Origin: Methanolinea sp.
GTDB lineage: Archaea; Halobacteriota; Methanomicrobia; Methanomicrobiales; Methanospirillaceae
Reading direction: 5' to 3'
Length of the DNA stretch: 34,188 bases
Assembly: GCA_025453675.1 (NCBI GenBank)
Contig: JALOPW010000033.1
Coordinates: 1-34,188, forward strand
Under the pieces are notes generated by a model, which was not told the DNA's origin, made no database searches, and saw only the letters and a list, made by a program, of their open reading frames with translations. The translations under genes were made by a program, and so were the position numbers. This document shows positions 17,038-25,072 of this stretch, piece after piece. Position 1 is the first letter of the stretch, and each line of letters begins with the position of its first letter.

Positions 17038-17532
17038 TTACCAGGAACGGACCTGGGGCGGTATCTCCAGGGCATCGGTGAACGTTGCCACCGACCCGTC
17101 GGGGAAGCGGAGGGTGGTCACCGCAGGGGAGAGGTCGATTTTGATGAAGGGGGCAAACCAGTAGTTCCTTAATATGCGTTCACCCTCGGCAAACGAGAGT
17201 CCGGGGGTCCGGACGGTCGTCTTCCCGTCATTGACAGTCACGCTTGCGAACGAGTCCACCGAGAGGTGCACCCTTCCACTGTCAACGGCGATGACCCGGA
17301 CAGGCTTGTGAAAATTGGATTCAAGAGCTTTCTTGAGTTCCTGCGCCGGTTCCACCATGCGGAGGTAGACCGAGATATATTCGAGCCAGTTCAGGCTGTA
17401 GGTAAATTGGATGTCTGCCCTGCCATCCTGACCGATGTTGATGTCAAGTGTATCCGAGGTCATGGCTGCCGCCGGCACGGATACCAGTGTCAAGAAGATC
17501 AGGGTGGCGATGAAACAGGGGATCTTCTTCAT
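17038..17532 (-). CDS. Small secreted protein of unknown function
   Basis: Not recognised. The 164-residue product has a clear signal peptide (MKK, then a hydrophobic stretch to 'SVPAAA' near residue 23) and no later membrane helix, so it should be exported. The mature part looks like a beta-rich domain: 'TLDINIGQDGRADIQFTYSL' near 27-46, an alternating stretch near 80-105 and 'FPDGSVATFTD' near 147. The motif 'DGRADIQFTYSLNWLE' suggests a domain related to those that read 'I..dG.a.v.f.y.l' in other archaeal secreted proteins, but no family is claimed. A ribosome-binding site (GAGGTG, about eight bases before the ATG) supports the start. It diverges from the membrane-protein operon at 17668. 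Confidence 0.75.
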   Translation of the reverse strand: MKKIPCFIATLIFLTLVSVPAAAMTSDTLDINIGQDGRADIQFTYSLNWLEYISVYLRMVEPAQELKKALESNFHKPVRVIAVDSGRVHLSVDSFASVTVNDGKTTVRTPGLSFAEGERILRNYWFAPFIKIDLSPAVTTLRFPDGSVATFTDALEIPPQVRSW

Positions 17533-17667
17533 GTGGGATGCACCTCTTCTGGTGGGAGAGTATTATGAAGGTCTGGATAAATGTTTTCCCTATGAATAAC
17601 TCCACGCGGCGTGTCCACCCGGTGCGATATCCTCTTTAGAGTGCACTTCTATACCCAGAGCATATCC

Positions 17668-17928
17668 ATGATGAAGAAACACCTGGCCATTTCTGCCCTG
17701 GCGGCCTGGGTCCTCCTGATCATCGGCTTCATGGTCCTGGCACGGACACTCGACCTGGAGATATTCTTTGTACTCTGGCTGATAGGAATACTCATCATTG
17801 TGGAGCTTGTCTCTGACCACGTGGCTACACCGCGATATCTGGGGTCCCTCAAACTGGTCATCGCTGCCGGGGTGATCCTCTTCGGGGTCATTGTTGCCCG
17901 GAAGATCCTGGAGATCCTCGCGAGATGA
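17668..17928 (+). CDS. Small three-helix membrane protein opening the MoxR/DUF58 operon
   Basis: Not recognised as a named family. From ATG 17668 (a second ATG follows at once) the product has 86 residues and three hydrophobic segments at about 6-26, 32-50 and 61-83, with a short charged loop 'SDHVATPRYLG' between the second and third. The reading frame extends upstream to a GTG-type start at 17611, but the ATG pair fits a normal MKK-type membrane N terminus. Its stop overlaps the next ATG as ATGA, so it belongs to the same operon. Haloarchaeal MoxR/DUF58 clusters also contain small membrane proteins of this kind; homology is not shown here. Confidence 0.75.
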   Translation: MMKKHLAISALAAWVLLIIGFMVLARTLDLEIFFVLWLIGILIIVELVSDHVATPRYLGSLKLVIAAGVILFGVIVARKILEILAR

Positions 17929-19712
17929 GACGGCGTCCTGCGCTCATGGTGAGTGCCATCCTTGTGCTTGCCTGCCTGGTGCTGATAGGGATGCAGGCCT
18001 GGTCACCCCTCCTCTACAGTCCACGTTCCGATGCCCGTGCAGAGGACCACACCAACCCTGCCGCCCTGGACAGGGTCACGGGTGACCGTGCCGCCCAGGT
18101 CCTTCCCCTGGTCTCAGATCTCCTGAACTCCCCCGGGTCACTGGTGCTGAATATCAAGGGAAGGGATTTTGAGTATGCTGCCCGGGACCTCCAGGAGTAC
18201 CGGGAGATTTCCCGGAACCTGGATAGCCTGATCATCAACCTGGAAATGACCGAGAGCGAACTCGACGAGTTCCGGAGAGCCAACCAGCAGAACCTGCAGA
18301 TCCTGACCGAACTCTTCAATGGCACCGAGAGGTGGGAGGAACTGCAGACCCTGGAGATACGGTACCGCGACACCGGGGATTCGCAGATGCTCACCAGCAT
18401 CACCTACGAAGGAGAGGCGCTCCGACGGCGAATCCAGGACCTGTACAGGGATTACCTGGACCAGGACCAGGTGATGCTCGAAACAGCTGATAAGTTCGCC
18501 CTTGACACCACGGACTACCGCCAGAGTGTCACCGATTTCCGCGAGATTGTCCAGCAGGTCGACCAGAACCAGGAGGAGAGGATGGATGCACTCCAGGTCC
18601 CGGCCCCCCCAGGTGAGCGTCCCTACAAACTCACGCTTTTGATCGAGAATGGAAGGGTCTCCTACAGGGAGAATGTCGCCATGCAGGGACTTCTCTGGGT
18701 GCATGAGAAAGGACGGGCTGACGAGGTGGATCTCTTCATCGATTCCCATAAAGTAGGCACCATCGTGACCGGCCCGGATGGATCCTTCCGCTATGACCAC
18801 CTGGTTGAACGGGACCGTGCAGGGACGCATACCGTTTTTGCAGTCTATTCCGGGTCGGTCTTCTCTGAGATCAGGACCTTTTTGGTAGAGACAGAGAGCA
18901 CCTCGCTCGATCTCGAATTCCCCTCGCTACAGGGCGGTCATGCACTGTTCACAGGGCTGCTTCGTGCGGGCACCACCCCGGTACAGAATGCTCACATCGA
19001 GATCCTGGCAGAGGGAAAACGGGCAGCAACGACATTCACTGGAACTGATGGGCATTTCAGCGTTGAACTGAAACTCTCCCCGGGAACGCACCGGGCAAAG
19101 GCCCTCTTTTCAGGGGAGACGTATCCCCTCGCCCCCTCGGAGAGCGTGACCTACGAAATATCCATCCCCGATCCCTCCCTCCAGCTACAGAGTGAGACCG
19201 GACTCCTGGCAAACCCCCTCCACGCAGGGATCCTGGCGGTCTCGGTCTGTGCCTCCTGCCTCATTGCATTCTTCTACCTCCGACGCCGGAGACCCGGGTA
19301 CATACCCCCGGCACCAGTCTTTCACCTGCCAGGCGGAGGGGCGGAGGAGGGGGCGGGCGAGAAGGAGGAGGGAGGATCTGCCGCAGATCTCGTCCCTTCT
19401 TTGGGAGATCTACCCATTCCTGATTCCGGAGAGGCCGGGGATGCCGACACCCGGGGGGAGCTGTATCCCCTCTTTTCGACCCTCCGTATGGCGGTTTCCC
19501 GGCACCTGGCCTTCTTTCACCCCCTCTCCCTCACCCCCCGGGAGCTCTGCACCATGTGCAGGGGGCTCCCTATCAGATCGGCAGTCTGCAGGTTCACCGA
19601 GGGCTACGAGAAGGCAAGGTACGCTGGCGGGGCGGTATCGGAAGGTGACCGGGAGTTGATGGTCCAGTCCTATTCCTCGGCCATTGAGAATCTGGAGGGG
19701 AGAGACCATTAG
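17925..19712 (+). CDS. Membrane protein with coiled-coil exterior and DUF4129-like C terminus
   Basis: A 595-residue protein with an N-terminal membrane helix (about 7-26), a long outer region, a second helix near 434-455 followed by RRRR, and a cytosolic C terminus. The outer part starts with a helical, probably coiled-coil stretch (about 65-210, rich in Glu, Gln, Arg and Leu), then two Ig-like or carboxypeptidase-regulatory-like beta domains (about 225-325 and 330-420; 'GTDGHFSVELKLSPGTHRAK'). The C-terminal 100 residues, with 'LSLTPRELCTMCRG' and a regularly spaced Tyr/Arg helix, match the DUF4129 type. DUF4129 proteins accompany MoxR and DUF58 in many genomes. An acidic Gly-rich linker joins the last helix to this domain. 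The start overlaps the previous stop as ATGA. Confidence 0.82.
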   Translation: MRRRPALMVSAILVLACLVLIGMQAWSPLLYSPRSDARAEDHTNPAALDRVTGDRAAQVLPLVSDLLNSPGSLVLNIKGRDFEYAARDLQEYREISRNLDSLIINLEMTESELDEFRRANQQNLQILTELFNGTERWEELQTLEIRYRDTGDSQMLTSITYEGEALRRRIQDLYRDYLDQDQVMLETADKFALDTTDYRQSVTDFREIVQQVDQNQEERMDALQVPAPPGERPYKLTLLIENGRVSYRENVAMQGLLWVHEKGRADEVDLFIDSHKVGTIVTGPDGSFRYDHLVERDRAGTHTVFAVYSGSVFSEIRTFLVETESTSLDLEFPSLQGGHALFTGLLRAGTTPVQNAHIEILAEGKRAATTFTGTDGHFSVELKLSPGTHRAKALFSGETYPLAPSESVTYEISIPDPSLQLQSETGLLANPLHAGILAVSVCASCLIAFFYLRRRRPGYIPPAPVFHLPGGGAEEGAGEKEEGGSAADLVPSLGDLPIPDSGEAGDADTRGELYPLFSTLRMAVSRHLAFFHPLSLTPRELCTMCRGLPIRSAVCRFTEGYEKARYAGGAVSEGDRELMVQSYSSAIENLEGRDH

Positions 19713-20589
19713 CCGCGCTGCCTGGGTAGCAGCCCTCCTCCTCCTGCTCGGTCTTTTCGCAGCCCTCTCGCATCTCTCGGCAACCACCATTGATTACAGC
19801 CGCTATAACCCGGAGTGGAACGGGACTTCCCGTCTCTTTCAGCTGATGGATGACCATGGCGCCATAATGGTCACACGCCCTGTGGACCTGCCTGCGTCGG
19901 GGGATGCCATCCTCCTCCTGCTCGTCCCGGATGGAGAGTTTGATCAGGATGAGATCTCCCGGCTGCGCAGGTTCATGGGTGAAGGAAACATCCTGGTGCT
20001 CGTGTCGGACCGGGAGGCCGAGAACCTGCTCCTCTCGGGGCTTGGGAGCGGCATCCGCGTCCACGATGCGAATCTCTCCAGTGTTGACCGTTCCTATGAC
20101 CACCCCTCCTCCGTGCTGGGGTTTTCCGCCGGGGACGACCCCCTTGTCGCAGGAATCTCCCGCATCTTGCTGAACAGCCCTTCATACCTTGAAGGGGGGG
20201 TGCCGGTGTTCGAGACCTCGCTCCTCTCCTGGATTGATGCCGACGGGGACTCCCGCTTGAGTAAGGAAGAGACGCTCCAGAGATACAGGGTGGTTGCCAC
20301 GGAGCAGCACGGGGAAGGTATCCTCTATGTGATCGCAGACCCCAGCATTTTCATCAACGGGATGCTGACGCCGCGATCAGGGGATGGGAACTCTGTATTC
20401 ATTCAGCATATTCTTACCGCAAAGCCACTGTTGCTGGTGGAACAGGGTCACTCCCGCACGGCATCCGCACCGGCGGTGATCCGAGTGGTTAATCTGGTCA
20501 AGGAATCTACCATTACCAAAATGGCTCTCATCACCCTGATCTTCCTGGCAGTGTCGCTCTTCATCCTGCAGAGGAGGAAGGAACCATGA
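19684..20589 (+). CDS. DUF4350 domain membrane protein
   Basis: The product has an N-terminal signal anchor ('WVAALLLLLGLFAALSHLS'), an outer domain with the DUF4350 features 'DYSRYNPEWNGTSRLFQLM' and 'EISRLRRFMGEGNILVLVSD', and a C-terminal membrane helix near residue 280-297 followed by RRRK. DUF4350 domains have a glutamine-amidotransferase-like fold and typically sit in MoxR/DUF58 clusters; the function is unknown. The start is unusual. The only standard start before the anchor is TTG 19684, with no ribosome-binding site. An ATT at 19708 has a perfect GGAGGGG (19694-19700) seven bases ahead and would give 293 residues beginning at the anchor. The gene overlaps the end of its upstream neighbour. 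Confidence 0.8.
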   Translation: MRIWRGETISRAAWVAALLLLLGLFAALSHLSATTIDYSRYNPEWNGTSRLFQLMDDHGAIMVTRPVDLPASGDAILLLLVPDGEFDQDEISRLRRFMGEGNILVLVSDREAENLLLSGLGSGIRVHDANLSSVDRSYDHPSSVLGFSAGDDPLVAGISRILLNSPSYLEGGVPVFETSLLSWIDADGDSRLSKEETLQRYRVVATEQHGEGILYVIADPSIFINGMLTPRSGDGNSVFIQHILTAKPLLLVEQGHSRTASAPAVIRVVNLVKESTITKMALITLIFLAVSLFILQRRKEP

Positions 20590-21554
20590 ACGATATCAAG
20601 GAAGACCTCAACTTCCTCGCAAGTTATTACCGGCAGATCCATGCACGCATGGGGGACTTCATTGTAGGAAATGAGGCCCTGGTGGAGCTGTGCATGATCG
20701 GGCTCCTCTCGGGGGGACACCTCCTGATGGAGGGCACCCCGGGCACGGGTAAGACCTCGATGGTCAAGACTCTTGCAAGACTCACCGGGTGCGGGTTTGC
20801 CAGGTTCCAGTGTGCGGTTGACAGTCAGCCTGCAGATATCCTGGGGATACGCATCTATGATCAGACCGCAGGGGATTTTTCCCTCCGGAAAGGTCCCATC
20901 TTCACCAACTTCCTCCTCATCGACGAGATCAATCGCCTGGCACCCAAGACCCAGAGCGCGTTCATCGAGGCCATGAGCGAGCGCCAGGCCACACTTGACG
21001 GTATCACTATTCCCATCAGCCCGCCGTTCATCGTGCTGGCCACCCAGAACCCCTTCGAGTTCGAGGGGACGTTTCCCCTGATCGAAGCCCAGAAAGACCG
21101 GTTCATGTTCTCCATGACCCTCTCCCAGCTTGACGGAGAGGGGGAGCTTGAGATCATCAGGAGGGAGCACTCCGGCCGGCTCGACTGGGAGTCGTTCTAT
21201 TCCCGCCTGAAACCGGCGATGAACAGCGACCTGATCCTTGGATTCCTCGGGTCCGTGACCAGGGTTCATGTTGAGGAACCCCTGCTGGCCTACATCCGGG
21301 ACCTGGTGATGGCCACGAGGAGCCAGGGGGATGTACACATCGGGGCGAGCTCAAGGGCATCCATTGCACTGGTCAGGGGGAGTAAAGCCCTCGCGGCTCT
21401 CAGAGAGCGGTCTTACGTCATTCCCGATGACATCAAGTGGCTGGCCCCGAGAGTCCTTCAGCACCGGATCATCCTCACCAGGGAGGCCGAGATCAGCGAT
21501 ATCACCCCCTCACAGGTGATCAGCGAGATACTCGAACGTGTCGAGGTGCCATGA
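20586..21554 (+). CDS. MoxR-family AAA+ ATPase
   Basis: A 322-residue cytosolic ATPase of the MoxR group, thought to act as a chaperone that activates or assembles partner complexes. Walker A GTPGTGKTS is near residues 51-59, Walker B LLIDEINRL near 108-116, sensor 1 'VLATQNPFEFEGTFPL' near 150-165, arginine-finger-type 'EAQKDRF' near 167-173, and a lid domain follows with 'GASSRASIALVRGSKALA' near 254-271. Partners are probably the DUF58, DUF4129 and DUF4350 proteins of the same operon. Its ATG overlaps the previous TGA as ATGA, and DUF58 follows three bases after its stop. Confidence 0.95.
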   Translation: MNDIKEDLNFLASYYRQIHARMGDFIVGNEALVELCMIGLLSGGHLLMEGTPGTGKTSMVKTLARLTGCGFARFQCAVDSQPADILGIRIYDQTAGDFSLRKGPIFTNFLLIDEINRLAPKTQSAFIEAMSERQATLDGITIPISPPFIVLATQNPFEFEGTFPLIEAQKDRFMFSMTLSQLDGEGELEIIRREHSGRLDWESFYSRLKPAMNSDLILGFLGSVTRVHVEEPLLAYIRDLVMATRSQGDVHIGASSRASIALVRGSKALAALRERSYVIPDDIKWLAPRVLQHRIILTREAEISDITPSQVISEILERVEVP

Positions 21555-21557
21555 ACC

Positions 21558-22853
21558 GTGGAGGCGACTCGCTGCACACAGGGATTCCTGCTTGCCGCCC
21601 TTGCCATGCTCCTCTGCGCATGGTTCTTTGATTCGCTCCCTGCCCTCTTTGCAAGCGTGTTTCTCGCAGGTTTCCTGATCTTCCGGGCGTGTGTGTTTCT
21701 CCGGGTAGCAAGGGCAGCCAGTGCAACGGTATCCCTGGCAAGAGAGGCAAGGCCGGAATGGCTCAGGCAGGGGGGCATTGTGACAGTGGTCACCACTGTC
21801 CATGTAGAGGTGCCCCCGGGGCAGACGGCCATCCTCTCCGATCTCCCTCCTGCAGGGGCGCCGGTAATCCAGGGGTTGGCCTGCTCACCGGAAATGGCGG
21901 CAGGGAATCATGCTGTCAGTCTCAGATACGGGATCTCCTGCCTCTCGAGCGGGAATATCCAGTGGAGGGGCCTTGACCTGACAATCCGCGACCCTTTCTT
22001 CTCGCTCACCCTTCTCTTCCGGGGAGAGTGGTTCCGGACGCCCGTCCTTCGTGTTGACCCCGTGGGGAGGTACCAGAAGAGAGAGGGGCTTGGAATATAC
22101 GGGGAGAGGGATCTCGAAAGATTCACCATGCTGAAAGGGTCAGGGATCAGGTCATTTCGCGATTATGTTACCGGGGACGACCCCCGCTCAATAGACTGGA
22201 AGCTCTCTGCAAAACATGGAAAACTCTTTGTCCGTGAGTACATCGGAACCACCGGCACGCATCCTCTCCTGGTGGTGGATCTCCCGGACAGCGCAGTCCC
22301 CTGCCCATCCCGCCTCCGCGACGCGGTGCTCGGGGCAGCACTCAATGTTGCCCGGGAGATGAGTTGCGGCCCACAGGGCTGCAGCCTGATTGTCATATCC
22401 GGGGCCAACCTCCTGGAATTCATGCCGGACGAGAGATCAGTGCAGAAGATAGAAAGGGCGCTCCTGCAGTTCCATTCCCCCCAGAGGGCTGTGCAGTGTT
22501 TCCGGTCTCTGGACCCGGTGGCGGCCGAGGCGCTCCGTGTGCGTCTCGCTGGCAGCGCCACGCCGCGCAGCAGCATGGAGAAGCGGCTCCTTGAGATATA
22601 TTCCCGTTTCATCCCGGAGATACGTCCACTGCCATTTGATATCCAGTGCGCAAGGGCGCTCCGCCGGAGGAGCGAGACTGCGCTCCATGTGCTGACCACA
22701 GGTACAGGTGATATAAGCCACCTCATCACGCTCGGCATGCATGCCAGGCGGATGGGAGTGGAGGCACGCCTCGGTCTCCCCGAGGCTATGGCGAGCCCTG
22801 CACTCCTCCGGAAGCTACGGGGAAGTGGGTATTCCCTGGTCAGGGTGGTATGA
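21558..22853 (+). CDS. DUF58 domain protein
   Basis: A 431-residue membrane-linked protein. Two closely spaced hydrophobic segments lie near residues 9-25 and 28-46, followed by a beta-rich region to about 150 and then the DUF58 core 'GSGIRSFRDYVTGDDPRSID' with 'WKLSAKHGKLFVREY' (about 194-228). The C-terminal part is a von-Willebrand-A-like domain ('PLLVVDLPDSA' near 236). DUF58 proteins are standard partners of MoxR ATPases. The start is GTG at 21558. An ATG at 21551 overlaps the MoxR stop but is in another frame and gives only a 26-codon product, so it is not the DUF58 start. The end overlaps the next gene as ATGA. Confidence 0.92.
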   Translation: MEATRCTQGFLLAALAMLLCAWFFDSLPALFASVFLAGFLIFRACVFLRVARAASATVSLAREARPEWLRQGGIVTVVTTVHVEVPPGQTAILSDLPPAGAPVIQGLACSPEMAAGNHAVSLRYGISCLSSGNIQWRGLDLTIRDPFFSLTLLFRGEWFRTPVLRVDPVGRYQKREGLGIYGERDLERFTMLKGSGIRSFRDYVTGDDPRSIDWKLSAKHGKLFVREYIGTTGTHPLLVVDLPDSAVPCPSRLRDAVLGAALNVAREMSCGPQGCSLIVISGANLLEFMPDERSVQKIERALLQFHSPQRAVQCFRSLDPVAAEALRVRLAGSATPRSSMEKRLLEIYSRFIPEIRPLPFDIQCARALRRRSETALHVLTTGTGDISHLITLGMHARRMGVEARLGLPEAMASPALLRKLRGSGYSLVRVV

Positions 22854-23320
22854 TGAGGCCTGGTATACTCATGCTGGCCGTCCTCCTGGTTTCCGCCTGG
22901 ATCACTGCAACAGGGCTGTACTCCACCCCAGAATTCCCCATTGCTGTCATGGTCGGGGCCATATGCACGGTTTTTGGGATACTGATACTCCGGATCAGCC
23001 CGCATGACCCGGCGCTCTTCCTCCTCGCGCAGCCCAGCCTCTTCCTCTCATGGGGGGTCTCGCCATTCCTCACCCTCGTGCTCGAGGCAGTACTGGCAAT
23101 CGCGCTCCTCTCCTCACTGGATCTCCTGCACACGGCAAACGACCTGGTGTTCCCTGCCATTTTCCTCATTCTCATGGCAGTTGTCTGCCTCCTCCTCTCC
23201 GGGAGCACACATGTCGTCTTTCCCCTCACCCTCCTCATTCCCGCCGCCGGCCTTGCGTTCCTTCTGATTCTGGGCCTGGCCTACCGGGCTGAATCTCGTA
23301 CAGGAGGGGGCATGCCGTGA
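22850..23320 (+). CDS. Multi-helix membrane protein of the MoxR/DUF58 operon
   Basis: Not recognised. The 156-residue product is almost wholly hydrophobic, with about five membrane segments (near 5-25, 28-48, 55-72, 76-93/101-117 and 123-146) and a short basic tail 'YRAESRTGGG'. No catalytic motif is visible. The start ATG overlaps the DUF58 stop (ATGA) and the stop overlaps the next GTG (GTGA), so it is firmly part of the operon. Haloarchaeal MoxR/DUF58 clusters have membrane proteins in the comparable place, but relatedness is only guessed. Confidence 0.75.
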   Translation: MMRPGILMLAVLLVSAWITATGLYSTPEFPIAVMVGAICTVFGILILRISPHDPALFLLAQPSLFLSWGVSPFLTLVLEAVLAIALLSSLDLLHTANDLVFPAIFLILMAVVCLLLSGSTHVVFPLTLLIPAAGLAFLLILGLAYRAESRTGGGMP

Positions 23321-24129
23321 AGATCCGCCTCCAGAATGACTATGCCCTCTCTGGTATCGTGCTCCTTGCCGCCGCACTCGTTCTCCTCGCAGTGGCATCG
23401 CTGACCAATCGGGGAGACCTGAGCAGTGCCACGCTCTTCCTCTCAGGCGTTGCCTGCTTCCTTTCCGGCGTCTTCATGCTCAGTTTCTCACGGTCCGACC
23501 CGCTGGACACGGAGGTCGCCTCACTCCTCCCGGTGGCAGGGATGCTGAACCAGTGCCGTATCTGCGCCGATCTGGGAGTGCGGGGGGATGCCTGGTTCCT
23601 CCCGCCTGCCGGGGAGGAGTCGGGGATAAGGGAGTTCATTCCTGTCCAGGGCCTGGAGATTCCAGAAGTATTCCCCGATTTCTCCTTCCTCACCGACCCA
23701 AAATCCCCCGGGATCCTCCTCACCCCCTCCGCCTACCCGCTTCTCGACTACCTGGAGAGGAAGGGGGCATTGCAGGTGCCATCCGCGGAACCCGAACTCC
23801 TGCACGGGATACGCGAGATCTGCGAGGACGTACTCGAACTTGCAGAGAAGGTGGAGATCGAGCGAGATGGGGAGACCCTGGTGATGAGGGTGAGAGGTTA
23901 CCGGCTTTTCCCCGGATGTCTCCTGATTGCGGCGCAGTCACCCAAGTGCTGCACCATGCACCCGTGCGGGATCTGCAGCCTGGCAGCCTGCCTCCTGGCC
24001 AGGGGGCTCTCGCTCCCCTGGCACCTTGAGCATGTCCGCCTCGAGGAGAGCCGCAGGGGTTTCATCGTGGTCTTCAGGGGCCTCTCCGTACCCGCACCCA
24101 CAGGTGAAGATCCCGGTAGCTCTGGTTGA
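23317..24129 (+). CDS. Membrane-anchored cytosolic protein with a Cys cluster, end of MoxR/DUF58 operon
   Basis: No named family is claimed. The 270-residue product begins with two membrane helices (about 10-28 and 37-57), followed by a soluble domain with 'DLGVRGDAWFLPP' near 85-97, which recalls proteins beside MoxR/DUF58 genes in haloarchaea. Near 207-224 is a cysteine cluster, 'SPKCCTMHPCGICSLAACLL', with five Cys and one His in 17 residues, suggestive of metal or thiol chemistry. The start is GTG 23317 inside the previous stop (GTGA). Its last 56 bases overlap the 3' end of the opposite-strand DUF1616 gene. The final 20 residues, being Pro/Gly/Ser-rich, may be dispensable. Confidence 0.75.
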   Translation: MKIRLQNDYALSGIVLLAAALVLLAVASLTNRGDLSSATLFLSGVACFLSGVFMLSFSRSDPLDTEVASLLPVAGMLNQCRICADLGVRGDAWFLPPAGEESGIREFIPVQGLEIPEVFPDFSFLTDPKSPGILLTPSAYPLLDYLERKGALQVPSAEPELLHGIREICEDVLELAEKVEIERDGETLVMRVRGYRLFPGCLLIAAQSPKCCTMHPCGICSLAACLLARGLSLPWHLEHVRLEESRRGFIVVFRGLSVPAPTGEDPGSSG

Positions 24130-25066
24130 TGCGATCGGCCCCCCAGACAGAATCGGGCGGGCTCTGGTCCATGAAGAGGAGGAATTTGAGCTGGTTGCTC
24201 CCGGTGGCATTGACCGAGAATGAATGACGCTCCTGGTAGGTGGTGTTATGCGCGAGCGTGACCGGGAACGCAGCCAGCCTCTCCATCGAGAGGACACTGC
24301 TCGTGTTGGTCACCGGGTCAAACTCCTGGTTCACGAGGTGGAGTTCCACCACGTAGGTCACGTTCCGGTACTCGTGGTTCCCCACGCCGATGATGATGGA
24401 CTCTGCCTGCCCCTCTCTCAGGTCTGTGGGGTAGTCGGCGGCCTTCCCCTCTCCTCCAAGGATATAGAACTCTGTGAATTTCTCACCCTCCTTTGGGACC
24501 ACCACCACGTAGACGGTGGTGGCCACCGCTGCGATGATGGCCAGGAGCAGTACCACGGAGAGGAACCGGTCGAGCCGGGAGCTGTCTGCCGGGAAGAACC
24601 CGGCACGGGTTGCCACCCACATCTCCCCAAACGGGACCACGAACCGCTCGCTCTCCGGGAGGCCTGCCCTCCGGTACTGGGCTGCAGCTGCCATACAGAG
24701 GGTAAAGAGAGAGAGGGAGGTCACCACCGGGTCCAGGCGGATCCCAAAGGGAGTATAATTGAGCACGAGGCCCATGAGGGGAACCACCGCAATGGAGAGC
24801 CCGAATGAGAGGGCGGCTCTCTCCAGTCCGTCGATCTCCCCCCTGCCCGGAAAGAGCGCTGCGATCAGGGCATACCCGGGGAAGAAGAGAACCATCGGGA
24901 GGGCCAGGACAACCCGGAACGGGCTCTCGTTCAATACCGGGGCATAGATTGCGAGAGCCGAGAGAACCGTCCACAGGTACACGATCACCAGGTCTGCCGG
25001 GGTGTTTTGTGGGGAGAACGCGGAGAACACTCTCCCCAGCGGGGGGACGGTACCTGGTTCTTCCAT
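24074..25066 (-). CDS. DUF1616 family membrane protein
   Basis: A 330-residue protein with the DUF1616 layout: four membrane helices in the first 150 residues (including 'RVVLALPMVLFFPGYALIAA' and 'LSFGLSIAVVPLMGLVL'), a cytosolic loop, a fifth helix near 170-193 ('FLSVVLLLAIIAAVATTVYV'), and an outer beta domain with 'YPTDLREGQAESIIIGVGNHE' type spacing. Several N-glycosylation sequons (NVT, NTS, NTT, NAT, NQS) lie in the outer domain. DUF1616 proteins occur in archaeal envelope and glycosylation neighbourhoods; the function is unknown. It is the second gene of a minus-strand pair, six bases after the upstream gene, and its 3' end overlaps the converging operon by 56 bases. Confidence 0.85.
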   Translation of the reverse strand: MEEPGTVPPLGRVFSAFSPQNTPADLVIVYLWTVLSALAIYAPVLNESPFRVVLALPMVLFFPGYALIAALFPGRGEIDGLERAALSFGLSIAVVPLMGLVLNYTPFGIRLDPVVTSLSLFTLCMAAAAQYRRAGLPESERFVVPFGEMWVATRAGFFPADSSRLDRFLSVVLLLAIIAAVATTVYVVVVPKEGEKFTEFYILGGEGKAADYPTDLREGQAESIIIGVGNHEYRNVTYVVELHLVNQEFDPVTNTSSVLSMERLAAFPVTLAHNTTYQERHSFSVNATGSNQLKFLLFMDQSPPDSVWGADRINQSYRDLHLWVRVRRGP

Positions 25067-25072
25067 CCTGGT

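Noticed and set aside
21551-21631. Short frame from ATG 21551 overlapping the MoxR stop
   Set aside because: It gives only 26 codons and is in a different frame from DUF58, whose GTG start at 21558 leads straight into a membrane helix.
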